This document shows, piece after piece, positions 1 through 7,065 of a stretch of DNA of 10,469 nucleotides (its first letter is position 1; every line of letters begins with the position of its first letter). The notes beneath the pieces were generated by a model that was not told the DNA's origin, searched no databases, and worked only from the letters and a program-made list of their open reading frames with translations. Origin of the DNA: an uncultured Burkholderiaceae bacterium (GTDB lineage Bacteria; Pseudomonadota; Gammaproteobacteria; Burkholderiales; Burkholderiaceae_C); assembly GCA_938022295.1 (NCBI GenBank), contig CALIDR010000051.1, positions 1 through 10,469 on the forward strand. Reading direction: 5' to 3'. Made by a program: the position numbers and the translations under genes.

Positions 1-186
1 GTGCGGTACCCCTCGAACACGGGGTTTTCCACTGTCGCCGCCCGTGCACGGACTCTAGCAAGCGCCGTGCAGACTTCACAGAGCCCGCGGGCCGCCTGAG
101 GGCACCGGATTGATGCAGAACCTCACCCAATGGTGACCAAATGTTTCGGCGGACCGGCGGACGGCCCCCGAAGCGGTGCATCGCCT
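1..186. other. Left-edge stretch with no supported gene
   Basis: No coding frame here has a credible start, length or family match. Three small structures are visible. First, ACCCC (8-12) can pair with GGGGT (21-25) over an 8-nt loop and is followed by more T (26-28); this is a weak terminator-like shape for a gene entering from the left, and too short to call. Second, CCGTGCACGG (42-51) is a perfect 10-bp palindrome whose CCGTGCA half recurs at 65-71. Third, the octamer CGGCGGAC is repeated in tandem at 147-162, just beyond the stop of the HIT gene, and TTCGG (145-149) could pair with CCGAA (168-172). On the minus strand no T-run follows that last pair, so a terminator for the HIT gene is not shown. 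Confidence 0.5.
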
Positions 187-630
187 TCAGGCGTAGTGCA
201 GCCGCTCGGCGAGGCGCCTGTCGACGTCGGGCAGCGCCGCGGCGACGGCGCCCAGCGCCGCTGGGTCCGCGGCGCGCTGCACCGCCCCCCAGATCGGCTG
301 CGGGAAGCGGCTGTCCCACGCGAAGCGCGCGACGACGTGCCAGTGCAGGTGCGGCGTCAGGTTGCCGAGCGAGGCGAGGTTGACCTTGACGGGATGCAGC
401 AGTTCGCGCATCACGCGCTCGACGGTGTCGACGAGCACCATGCAGCGCTCGCGTTCGGCGGGGTCGAGGTCGCTGAACTCGCTCACGTGGCGGTTGCAGA
501 TCACCCGGTAGTAGGCCGGGAACTCGGCGTCGTCGACGCCCACGACGCGCCAGTCGGTGTCGTGGTGGATCAGCCGCCCGCCGTCGTGCTCGCACAGCTC
601 GCACCCCGGCACGCGATGGGCGACCGTCAT
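187..630 (-). CDS. HIT-family nucleotide-binding protein
   Basis: The product has 147 residues, a usual length for a bacterial HIT (histidine triad) protein. HIT proteins are small cytoplasmic nucleotide hydrolases or transferases that attack the alpha-phosphate of nucleoside phosphates. The triad is visible as H94-L-H96-W-H98-V-V, preceded by TP as in many relatives. The N-terminal CELC (C10, C13) resembles the zinc-binding CxxC of Hint-like members, and H48 in CNRHV is a candidate third ligand. I chose the ATG at 630-628 because its A overlaps the last base of the upstream stop (TGATG), a typical coupling arrangement. The same frame stays open far upstream, but only as an off-frame shadow of the oxidoreductase gene. 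No good Shine-Dalgarno site precedes it, so translation probably depends on ribosomes finishing the upstream gene. Family assignment is firm; the physiological substrate is unknown. Confidence 0.93.
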   Translation of the reverse strand: MTVAHRVPGCELCEHDGGRLIHHDTDWRVVGVDDAEFPAYYRVICNRHVSEFSDLDPAERERCMVLVDTVERVMRELLHPVKVNLASLGNLTPHLHWHVVARFAWDSRFPQPIWGAVQRAADPAALGAVAAALPDVDRRLAERLHYA

Positions 631-3600
631 CACACCAGCACGCGCTCGATGCCGCCCGCGTTGGCGCGCGCGACGTATTCGGGCAGCCAGTCCTCGCCGA
701 GAATGTGGCGCGCCATCTCGACGACGATGTAGTCGGCCTCGAGCAGGCCGCTGCCCAGGTCGTCCTGGTAGCGGCCGAGGCCCTGCAGGCAGCTCGGGCA
801 CGACGTGAGGATCTTCACGTTGCCCTGCACGCCCTGCGCGCGCAGCGCCGCTTCGTTCTTGCGCAGCTCCTCTTCCTTGCGGAAGCGCACCTGCGTGCTG
901 ATGTCGGGCCGCGTGACGCCGAGCGTGCCGCTCTCGCCGCAGCAGCGCTTGCTCTCGAGCACCTGGTCGCCGACGAGCGCCTTCACGGTCTTCATCGGAT
1001 CCTGCAGCTTCATCGGGCTGTGGCAGGGGTCGTGGTAGAGGTAGGCACCCTTGCCCGGCAGCACGATGCCCTTCTCGAGCAGGTACTCGTGGATGTCGAC
1101 GATGCGGCAGCCGGGGAAGATGTCCTCGAACTTGTAGCCTTGCAGCTGGTCGTAGCACGTCCCGCAGCTGACCACCACGGTCTTGATGTCGAGGTAGTTC
1201 AGCGTGTTGGCCACGCGGTGGAACAGCACGCGGTTGTCGGTGATGATCTTGTCGGCCTTGTCGAACTGGCCGCTGCCGCGCTGCGGGTAGCCGCAGCACA
1301 GATACCCGGGCGGCAGCACCGTCTGCACGCCGGCGTGCCACAGCATCGCCTGCGTCGCCAGCCCCACCTGGCTGAACAGCCGCTCCGAGCCGCAGCCGGG
1401 GAAGTAGAAGACGGCTTCGGTGTCGACGCTGGTGCGTGCCGGGTCGCGGATGATCGGCACGTAGTGCTTGTCCTCGATGTCGAGCAGCGCGCGCGCCGTC
1501 TTCTTCGGCAGGCCGCCGGGCATCTTCTTGTTGACGAAGTGGATCACCTGCTCCTTGACCGGCGCCTTGCCGACGGTGGCCGGCGGGGCGGCGGTCTGCG
1601 CGCGCGCGACCTTCTTCAGCACGTCGTGGGCCAGGCGCTGGGCCTTGAAGCCGACGTCGACCATCGCGCTGCGCATCAGCTTGATCGTCTGCGGGTTCGT
1701 CGCGTTGAGGAACGCCATCGCCGCCGCGTTGCCGGGGCGGAAGCTCCTGCGCCCCATCTTGCGCAGCAGGTTGCGCATGTTCATCGACACGTCGCCGAAG
1801 TCGATGTTGACCGGGCACGGGTTCAGGCACTTGTGGCACACCGTGCAGTGGTCGGCGACGTCCTCGAATTCCTCCCAGTGCTTGATGCTGATGCCGCGTC
1901 GCGTCTGTTCCTCGTACAGGAACGCCTCGACGAGCAGCGAGGTGGCGAGGATCTTGTTGCGCGGGCTGTACAGCAGGTTGGCGCGCGGCACGTGGGTGGC
2001 GCACACCGGCTTGCACTTGCCGCAGCGCAGGCAGTCCTTGATGCTGTCGCTGATCGCGCCGATGTCGCTTTGCTGCATGATCAGCGACTCGTGGCCCATC
2101 AGCCCGAAGCTCGGCGTGTAGGCGTGGCGCAGGTCGGCCGCGCGCACGTCGTCGCCGAGCGCCGAGACGTCGCGCAGCAGCTTGCCCTTGTTGAAGCGGC
2201 CCTCGGGGTCGACGCGCCGCTTGTAGTCGGCGAACGCCGCGATCTCGTCGTCGGCGAGGAACTCGAGCTTGGTGATGCCGATGCCGTGCTCGCCGGAGAT
2301 CACGCCGTCGAGCCGGCGCGCCAGCGCCATGATGCGCGCGACCGCCTCGTGCGCGGTCTGCAGCATCTCGTAGTTGTCGCTGTTGACCGGGATGTTGGTG
2401 TGCACGTTGCCGTCGCCGGCGTGCATGTGCAGCGCCACCCACACCCGGCCGCGCAGCACCTCCTGGTGGATGCGCGCGCACTCGTCGAGCACCGGCTTGA
2501 ACGCGGCGCCGGCGAAGATCTCGCGCAGCGCGCTGCGGACCTGCGCCTTCCAGGAGGCGCGCAGCGTGCCGTCCTGCAGCTCCTCGAAGAAGGTGCGGCC
2601 GCCCGGCTGCGGCACGTCCAGCCCGTCGAGCCACTGCTGCCACAGCGCCTTGACCTCGCGCAGCAGCTGCAGCGCCTGCTGCACGCGGTCCTCGAGCAGC
2701 TCGGCGCTCGGGATCTCGCCGGCGTCGTCGCTGCGGCCCAGCGGCAGCGAGCCGCGGGCGAAGAAGGCCTCCAGACGGTCGACGAGCTGCAGCTTGTTGC
2801 GCAGGCTCAGCTCGACGTTGATGCGCTCGATGCCGTTGGTGTACTCGCCCATGCGCTCGAGCGGGATCACCACGTCCTCGTTGATCTTGAACGCGTTGGT
2901 GTGGCGGGCGATCGCCGCGGTGCGCTTGCGGTCGAGCCAGAACTTCTTGCGCGCGTCGGCGCTCACCGCGACGAAACCCTCGCCGGCGCGGCCGTTGGCG
3001 ATGCGCACGACTTCGCTCGCCGCGCGGGCGACCGCTGCCTCGTCGTCGCCGACGATGTCGCCGACGAGCACCATCTTCGGCAGCCCGCCGCGCTTGCTCT
3101 TCGTCGCGTAGCCGACCGCCTTGAGATAGCGGTCGTCCAGGTGCTCGAGGCCAGCCAGCTGGACGGGGGAGGGGCCCCGTCCGTCGTCGTTCTCGCCGCC
3201 GGGCGCCTTGGCCAGGGCGAACATCAGGTTCTTGATCTCGACGATCGCCGGCACCGCATCCTTCGCGTTGCCGAAGAACTCCAGGCACACGGTGCGCACG
3301 TGCGCCGGCATGCGGTGCACGACCCAGCGTGCGCTCGTGATCAGGCCGTCGCAGCCCTCCTTCTGCACCCCCGGCAGCCCGGCGAGGAACTTGTCGGTGA
3401 CGTCCTTGCCGAGCCCTTCCTTGCGGAACACGCGCCCGGGGATGTCGAGCCGCTCGGTGCGCACGAGCTTCCTGCCGCTGGCGTCGAAGTGGCGCAGTTC
3501 GAAGCTCGCGACGTCGACGTCGTGGATCTTGCCCAGGTTGTGGTTCAGCCGCACGACCTCGAGCCAGGTCGCCTCGGGCGTGACCATCTTCCAGCTCGCG

Positions 3601-4571
3601 AGGTTGTCCAGCGCCGTGCCCCACAGCACCGCCTTCTTGCCGCCGGCGTTCATCGCGATGTTGCCGCCGATGCAGCTCGCGTCGGCCGAGGTCGGGTCCA
3701 CCGCGAACACGTAGCCGGCGCGCTCGGCCGCGTCGGCCACGCGCTGCGTGACGACGCCGGCCTCGCTCCACACCGTGGGCACCGGGTGGTCGACGCCGGG
3801 CAGCGCGACCATCTCGACCTCGCTCATCTTCTCGAGCTTCTCGGTGTTGATCACCGCGCTCTTCCACGTCAGCGGCACCGCGCCGCCGGTGTAGCCGGTG
3901 CCGCCGCCGCGCGGGATGATCGTCAGGCCCAGCTCGACGCAGCCGGCCACGAGCCCGGCCATCTCGGCCTCGCTGTCGGGGGTGAGCACGACGAACGGGT
4001 ACTCGACGCGCCAGTCGGTCGCATCGGTGACGTGCGACACGCGCGACAGGCCGTCGAACTTGATGTTGTCCTTCGCCGTGTGGCGGCCGAGCACGCGCCT
4101 GGTGCGCCGGCGCAGCGCATCCACCGCCTCGAACGACGCCGCGAATTCGCGCACCGCTGCGCGCGCGGCGGCGAGCAGCTCGCCGACCAGCGCGTCGCGC
4201 GCCGGGTCGGTGGCGGCGTCGCGACGCCTGTCGATCTCGCGCAGCCGGTGCTCGAGCGCCTCGATCAGCAGCGCGCGGCGCTTCGGGTTGTCGAGCAGGT
4301 CGTGCTGCAGGTACGGGTTGCGCTGCACGACCCACATGTCGCCCAGCACTTCGTACAGCATGCGCGCGGAGCGTCCGGTCTGCCGCTGCGTGCGCAGGCG
4401 GTCGAGCACCTCCCACGCGCGCAGGCCGAGCAGGCGGATGACGATCTCGCGGTCCGAGAACGACGTGTAGTTGTACGGAATCTCGCGCAGGCGCGCCGGG
4501 ACGTCGTCGGCGGGGGCCGCCGACGTGGCGTCCGGCACGGCCAGCGTGGTCGCGGGAAGGGGTGCGTTCAT
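630..4571 (-). CDS. DUF3683-type fused FAD / iron-sulfur oxidoreductase (GlcD-GlcF-like)
   Basis: The 1313-residue protein combines parts that are separate subunits in glycolate oxidase. Residues about 25-160 (IPYNYTSFSDREIV onward) match what I recall of the DUF3683 N-terminus. A PCMH-type FAD domain follows: the PRGGGTGYTGG loop at 220-230 and DPTSADASCIGGNIAMNAGG at 292-311. The FAD-oxidase C-terminal part shows HMHAGDGNVH (715-724) and SGEHGIG (759-765). Two 4Fe-4S motifs come next, C847-C850-C853-C857 and C909-C912-C915-C919-P. Two CCG domains have C1060, CC1092-1093, C1136/C1139, then C1183, CC1210-1211, C1258/C1261. The predicted role is oxidation of a 2-hydroxyacid such as D-lactate or glycolate, with electrons passed through Fe-S centres; the substrate is inferred only. 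There is no signal peptide or membrane helix. The ATG at 4571 starts MNAPLPATTL, about 30 residues before the first conserved block. Its Shine-Dalgarno is weak. The HIT gene is coupled to its stop. Confidence 0.92.
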   Translation of the reverse strand: MNAPLPATTLAVPDATSAAPADDVPARLREIPYNYTSFSDREIVIRLLGLRAWEVLDRLRTQRQTGRSARMLYEVLGDMWVVQRNPYLQHDLLDNPKRRALLIEALEHRLREIDRRRDAATDPARDALVGELLAAARAAVREFAASFEAVDALRRRTRRVLGRHTAKDNIKFDGLSRVSHVTDATDWRVEYPFVVLTPDSEAEMAGLVAGCVELGLTIIPRGGGTGYTGGAVPLTWKSAVINTEKLEKMSEVEMVALPGVDHPVPTVWSEAGVVTQRVADAAERAGYVFAVDPTSADASCIGGNIAMNAGGKKAVLWGTALDNLASWKMVTPEATWLEVVRLNHNLGKIHDVDVASFELRHFDASGRKLVRTERLDIPGRVFRKEGLGKDVTDKFLAGLPGVQKEGCDGLITSARWVVHRMPAHVRTVCLEFFGNAKDAVPAIVEIKNLMFALAKAPGGENDDGRGPSPVQLAGLEHLDDRYLKAVGYATKSKRGGLPKMVLVGDIVGDDEAAVARAASEVVRIANGRAGEGFVAVSADARKKFWLDRKRTAAIARHTNAFKINEDVVIPLERMGEYTNGIERINVELSLRNKLQLVDRLEAFFARGSLPLGRSDDAGEIPSAELLEDRVQQALQLLREVKALWQQWLDGLDVPQPGGRTFFEELQDGTLRASWKAQVRSALREIFAGAAFKPVLDECARIHQEVLRGRVWVALHMHAGDGNVHTNIPVNSDNYEMLQTAHEAVARIMALARRLDGVISGEHGIGITKLEFLADDEIAAFADYKRRVDPEGRFNKGKLLRDVSALGDDVRAADLRHAYTPSFGLMGHESLIMQQSDIGAISDSIKDCLRCGKCKPVCATHVPRANLLYSPRNKILATSLLVEAFLYEEQTRRGISIKHWEEFEDVADHCTVCHKCLNPCPVNIDFGDVSMNMRNLLRKMGRRSFRPGNAAAMAFLNATNPQTIKLMRSAMVDVGFKAQRLAHDVLKKVARAQTAAPPATVGKAPVKEQVIHFVNKKMPGGLPKKTARALLDIEDKHYVPIIRDPARTSVDTEAVFYFPGCGSERLFSQVGLATQAMLWHAGVQTVLPPGYLCCGYPQRGSGQFDKADKIITDNRVLFHRVANTLNYLDIKTVVVSCGTCYDQLQGYKFEDIFPGCRIVDIHEYLLEKGIVLPGKGAYLYHDPCHSPMKLQDPMKTVKALVGDQVLESKRCCGESGTLGVTRPDISTQVRFRKEEELRKNEAALRAQGVQGNVKILTSCPSCLQGLGRYQDDLGSGLLEADYIVVEMARHILGEDWLPEYVARANAGGIERVLV

Positions 4572-4628
4572 CGGGTGCGGGCCCCGGCATCGCGGCGCCG
4601 GAACCCGAGAAAACCCTCGGATGCTAGC

Positions 4629-4662
4629 GCAGCCCCCCTGCCCCGCGCCGCGGCGGGGCTGC
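4629..4662. repeat. GC-rich inverted repeat in the divergent intergenic region
   Basis: GCAGCCCC (4629-4636) is the perfect reverse complement of GGGGCTGC (4655-4662), with 18 bases between. Inside it CCCCGC (4641-4646) can alternatively pair with GCGGGG (4653-4658) over a 6-base loop. Neither side has a T-run, so an intrinsic terminator is not supported. It could be an operator, a leader hairpin for the minus-strand gene, or a by-product of very high GC content. Confidence 0.3.
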
Positions 4663-4702
4663 CGGGCGGGTCTTCACCGATGCCCAGCACCAGCGCCGGC
4701 GA

Positions 4703-4720
4703 TTGAAATGGAACTTTCAC
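4703..4720 (+). promoter_or_regulatory. Candidate PhoB box / small palindrome upstream of ugpB
   Basis: The 18 bases TTGAAATGGAACTTTCAC lie 50 bases before the ugpB start. Against the textbook Pho box (CTGTCAT, four A/T, CTGTCAC) I count about 12 of 18 matches; the second half-site CTTTCAC fits at 6 of 7 and the first, TTGAAAT, at only 4 of 7. The same bases form a small palindrome, TGAAA-N6-TTTCA (4704-4719), so a different dimeric regulator is equally possible. PhoB control is known for ugp in E. coli and other bacteria; here it is an inference from a partial match. Confidence 0.35.
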
Positions 4721-4770
4721 ACGCGCGGCCGACACTCCGGCGTTTACCTTCGCCACCCCATGGAGTCGTG

Positions 4771-6096
4771 ATGAACCTGAAGCATGCCTTCGCTGCCGCA
4801 GCCCTCGCGTCCGCGGTCGCGGTCCCGGCGGTCGCGCAGCCGACCGAGATCCAGTTCTGGATGGGCCTGACCGGCGTCAACGGCGAGTTGCTGACCAAGT
4901 TCGGCGACGAGTTCAACAGGTCGCAGAACGAGTACAAGGTCGTCGTCTCGTTCAAGGGCCAGTACCCCGAGCAGCGCGCCGCCGCGGTGGCGGCCTACCG
5001 CGCCGGCAACCCGCCGCACATCATGCAGATGTTCGACGCCGGCTCCGGCGACATGATGGGAGCCAAGGGCGCGATCGTGCCGGTGTCCGAGGTGTTCCGC
5101 CGCGCCGGCATGCAGTTCAACCCGGCCGATTTCATCGCGCCGGCGCGCGGCTACTACGGCCTGCCCAACGGCGACCTGCTGTCGATGCCGTTCAACGTCT
5201 CGACGACCGTCCTCTTCTACAACAAGGACGCCTTCCGCAAGGCCGGCCTCGACGCCGACAAGCCGCCGCGCACCTGGCCCGAGCTGATCGACGCCGCGAA
5301 GAAGATCCGCTCGACCAACGCCGCGCCGTGCGGCTACACGACGACCTGGCTCGCCTGGGTGCAGCTCGAGCAGTTCGCATCGCGCCACAACATCGCCTTC
5401 GGCACCAAGGACAACGGACGCGGCGGCCTCGACGCCGCGCTGACGGTGGCCAACAACCCGCTGCTGATCCGCCAGGTGCAGACGCTGGTGGACATGCAGA
5501 AGGACAAGAGCTTCGACTACGGCGGGCGCAGCAACGACGCCGCGGCCAAGTTCATCTCCGGCGAGTGCGCGATGCTCACCCAGAGCTCGGGCGGCCTGGG
5601 GGCGATCGTGCAGGGCGCGAAGTTCGAGTTCGGCACCGCGCAGCTGCCGTACTGGCCCGACGTGAAGGGCGCACCGTACGCGACGACGATCGGCGGTGCG
5701 TCGCTGTGGGTTTTCAACGCGCCGAACCGCAGCGACAAGGAGTTCCGCGGCATCGCCGCCTTCCTGAACTATATGAAGAGCGACAAGGTGATGACCGAGT
5801 GGGCGAAGACGACCGGCTTCCTGCCCGCGACCAACAGCGCGTTCAAGGCGATGCAGGACGAGGGCTTCTTCGCCAAGAACCCGGGGCGCGACGTGCCGAT
5901 CCTGTCGCTGATCGAAGGCAACAAGGGCGCCCACACCAACGGCTACCGCTTCGGGCGCTGGACCGAGATCCGCGACGTGTATCACGAGGAGGTCGAGCGC
6001 GCGCTGCAGGGCCGGCAGAGCGCCGCCGACGCGATGCGCAACTTCGAGCGCCGCGGCAACGCGCTGCTGCGCGCCTTCGAGCGCACCGCCGGCTGA
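4771..6096 (+). CDS. ugpB: sn-glycerol-3-phosphate ABC transporter, periplasmic binding protein UgpB
   Basis: The 441-residue product aligns end to end with E. coli UgpB (438 aa by memory). Residues 1-22 are a signal peptide ending AVPAVA before Q23, so the mature protein is periplasmic. Of the ligand residues I recall from the E. coli structure, the equivalents here are Y65, S144, W193, W196, S272, G309 and R401, all conserved. Two differ: D89 replaces Glu and F350 replaces Tyr. Both tryptophans in TTWLAWVQLE are kept, which favours glycerol-3-phosphate binding. C187 and C266 match a cysteine pair in the E. coli protein. The ATG at 4771 is chosen because GGAG sits five bases upstream and the signal peptide begins directly; the frame extends 100 codons further but into the divergent gene. 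This is the first gene of the operon, followed by a hairpin before ugpA. Confidence 0.96.
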   Translation: MNLKHAFAAAALASAVAVPAVAQPTEIQFWMGLTGVNGELLTKFGDEFNRSQNEYKVVVSFKGQYPEQRAAAVAAYRAGNPPHIMQMFDAGSGDMMGAKGAIVPVSEVFRRAGMQFNPADFIAPARGYYGLPNGDLLSMPFNVSTTVLFYNKDAFRKAGLDADKPPRTWPELIDAAKKIRSTNAAPCGYTTTWLAWVQLEQFASRHNIAFGTKDNGRGGLDAALTVANNPLLIRQVQTLVDMQKDKSFDYGGRSNDAAAKFISGECAMLTQSSGGLGAIVQGAKFEFGTAQLPYWPDVKGAPYATTIGGASLWVFNAPNRSDKEFRGIAAFLNYMKSDKVMTEWAKTTGFLPATNSAFKAMQDEGFFAKNPGRDVPILSLIEGNKGAHTNGYRFGRWTEIRDVYHEEVERALQGRQSAADAMRNFERRGNALLRAFERTAG

Positions 6097-6116
6097 CGAT
6101 TCCCGACGCTCGCCCA

Positions 6117-6147
6117 CCGACGGCGGCCGCGGCCCGGCCGCCGTCGG
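6117..6147 (+). terminator. Intercistronic hairpin between ugpB and ugpA (attenuator or mRNA stabiliser)
   Basis: CCGACGGCGGCCG (6117-6129) and CGGCCGCCGTCGG (6135-6147) are perfect reverse complements, giving a 13-bp, almost pure G:C stem with a 5-base loop. It starts 21 bases after the ugpB stop and ends 18 bases before the ugpA ATG. Only three T follow (6150-6152), so full termination is unlikely. Hairpins between a binding-protein gene and its permease genes commonly lower downstream expression or protect the upstream message from 3' exonucleases. That role is inferred here; the structure itself is directly visible. Confidence 0.7.
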
Positions 6148-6165
6148 CGTTTCGAGCCCCTGCGC

Positions 6166-7050
6166 ATGGACCGCCGCGTCATCTTCCCGCACCGCCGGCT
6201 GCCGTACCTGCTGCTGCTGCCGCAGTTGGTGATCACGATCGTGTTCTTCTTCTGGCCGGGCGGGCAGGCGCTATTCATGTCGCTGCAGATGCAGGACCCG
6301 TTCGGCAAGTCGGTGACGTTCGTCGGGCTGGAGAACTTCGAGCTGCTGTTCGCCGACCCGGCGTACCTCGAGGCCGTCTGGCGCACGCTGTACTTCGCCG
6401 CGGCGGTGACGCTGCTGGCGATGGTGCCGGCGCTGCTGCTGGCGGTGATGGCCGACCGCGTCGTGCGCGGCAGCACCGCGTACACGACGGCGATGCTGAT
6501 CCCCTACGCGATCGCGCCCGCGGTGGCCGGCGTGCTGTGGCTGTTCATGTTCAACCCGTCGATCGGCGTCGTCGCGTGGTGGATGAAGGCCGCCGGCATC
6601 GACTGGAACCCGACGCTCGACGGCCGCGACGCGATGTGGCTCGTGATCTTCGCGTCGGCGTGGAAGCAGATCGCCTACAACTTCCTGTTCTTCCTCGCCG
6701 GGCTGCAGGCGATCCCGAAGTCGCTGCTCGAAGCGGCGGCGATCGACGGCGCGCGGCCGCTGCGCCGCTTCTGGACGATCGTGTTCCCGCTGCTGTCGCC
6801 GACGACGTTCTTCCTGCTCGTCGTCAACCTCGTCTACGCGTTCTTCGACACCTTCGGCGTCATCAGCGCGGTGACCCAGGGGGGGCCCGCCACCGCCACC
6901 GAGACGCTCGTCTACAAGGTGTACAAGGACGGCATCCACAACCTCGACCTCGGCGGCTCGGCCGCGCAGTCCGTCGTGCTGATGGCCATCGTGATCGTGC
7001 TGACGATGATCCAGTTCCGCTACGTCGAGCGGCGCGTCCACTATGCCTGA
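6166..7050 (+). CDS. ugpA: sn-glycerol-3-phosphate ABC transporter permease UgpA
   Basis: This 294-residue inner-membrane permease is one residue shorter than the E. coli protein (295 aa by memory). Six hydrophobic segments are visible, at roughly 12-31, 73-97, 106-129, 156-181, 207-230 and 267-284. The cytoplasmic EAA loop that docks on the ATPase reads EAAAIDGARP (189-198), followed by the usual FPLL at 207-210. UgpA pairs with UgpE to form the translocation path for glycerol-3-phosphate and glycerophosphodiesters delivered by UgpB. The ATG at 6166 is chosen because it gives the MDRRVIFPHRRLPYLLLLPQ start typical of the family. There is no strong Shine-Dalgarno (only GAG at 6154-6156), so initiation may be modest compared with ugpB. 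It lies 69 bases after ugpB, across the hairpin, and 15 bases before ugpE. Confidence 0.95.
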   Translation: MDRRVIFPHRRLPYLLLLPQLVITIVFFFWPGGQALFMSLQMQDPFGKSVTFVGLENFELLFADPAYLEAVWRTLYFAAAVTLLAMVPALLLAVMADRVVRGSTAYTTAMLIPYAIAPAVAGVLWLFMFNPSIGVVAWWMKAAGIDWNPTLDGRDAMWLVIFASAWKQIAYNFLFFLAGLQAIPKSLLEAAAIDGARPLRRFWTIVFPLLSPTTFFLLVVNLVYAFFDTFGVISAVTQGGPATATETLVYKVYKDGIHNLDLGGSAAQSVVLMAIVIVLTMIQFRYVERRVHYA

Positions 7051-7065
7051 GACCGGCCCCTTGCG

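Larger units (their letters stand above)
4572..4770. promoter_or_regulatory. Divergent intergenic region between the oxidoreductase gene and ugpB
   Basis: These 199 bases must hold the promoters for both the minus-strand oxidoreductase/HIT pair and the plus-strand ugp operon. The part nearest ugpB (4701-4720 and 4741-4750) is clearly AT-richer than its surroundings. TTGAAA at 4703-4708 resembles a -35 box, but no good -10 hexamer lies 16-18 bases downstream, as expected if an activator such as PhoB is needed. On the minus strand TAGCAT (4626-4621) is a poor -10 candidate without a -35 partner. The ugpB ribosome binding site is GGAG at 4762-4765, five bases before the ATG. ATG at 4760 begins a four-codon reading frame ending in TGA that overlaps this site; it is probably chance. 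Confidence 0.6.

Noticed and set aside
631..4590. Upstream extension of the HIT frame to a 1467-residue protein
   Set aside because: The extension is an off-frame reading of the oxidoreductase gene (Arg/Ala/Pro-rich). The HIT protein begins naturally at the TGATG overlap and has the normal family length.
705..4706. A 1333-codon open frame on the plus strand opposite the oxidoreductase gene
   Set aside because: It is antisense to a protein with complete FAD and Fe-S motifs. Long open antisense frames are expected at this GC content, and its translation is a low-complexity Val/Ala/Arg/His mix with no family motif.
4471..4770. N-terminal extension of UgpB by 100 codons
   Set aside because: It would overlap the divergent gene's start and place the clear signal peptide in the middle of the protein. 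GGAG precedes the ATG at 4771.
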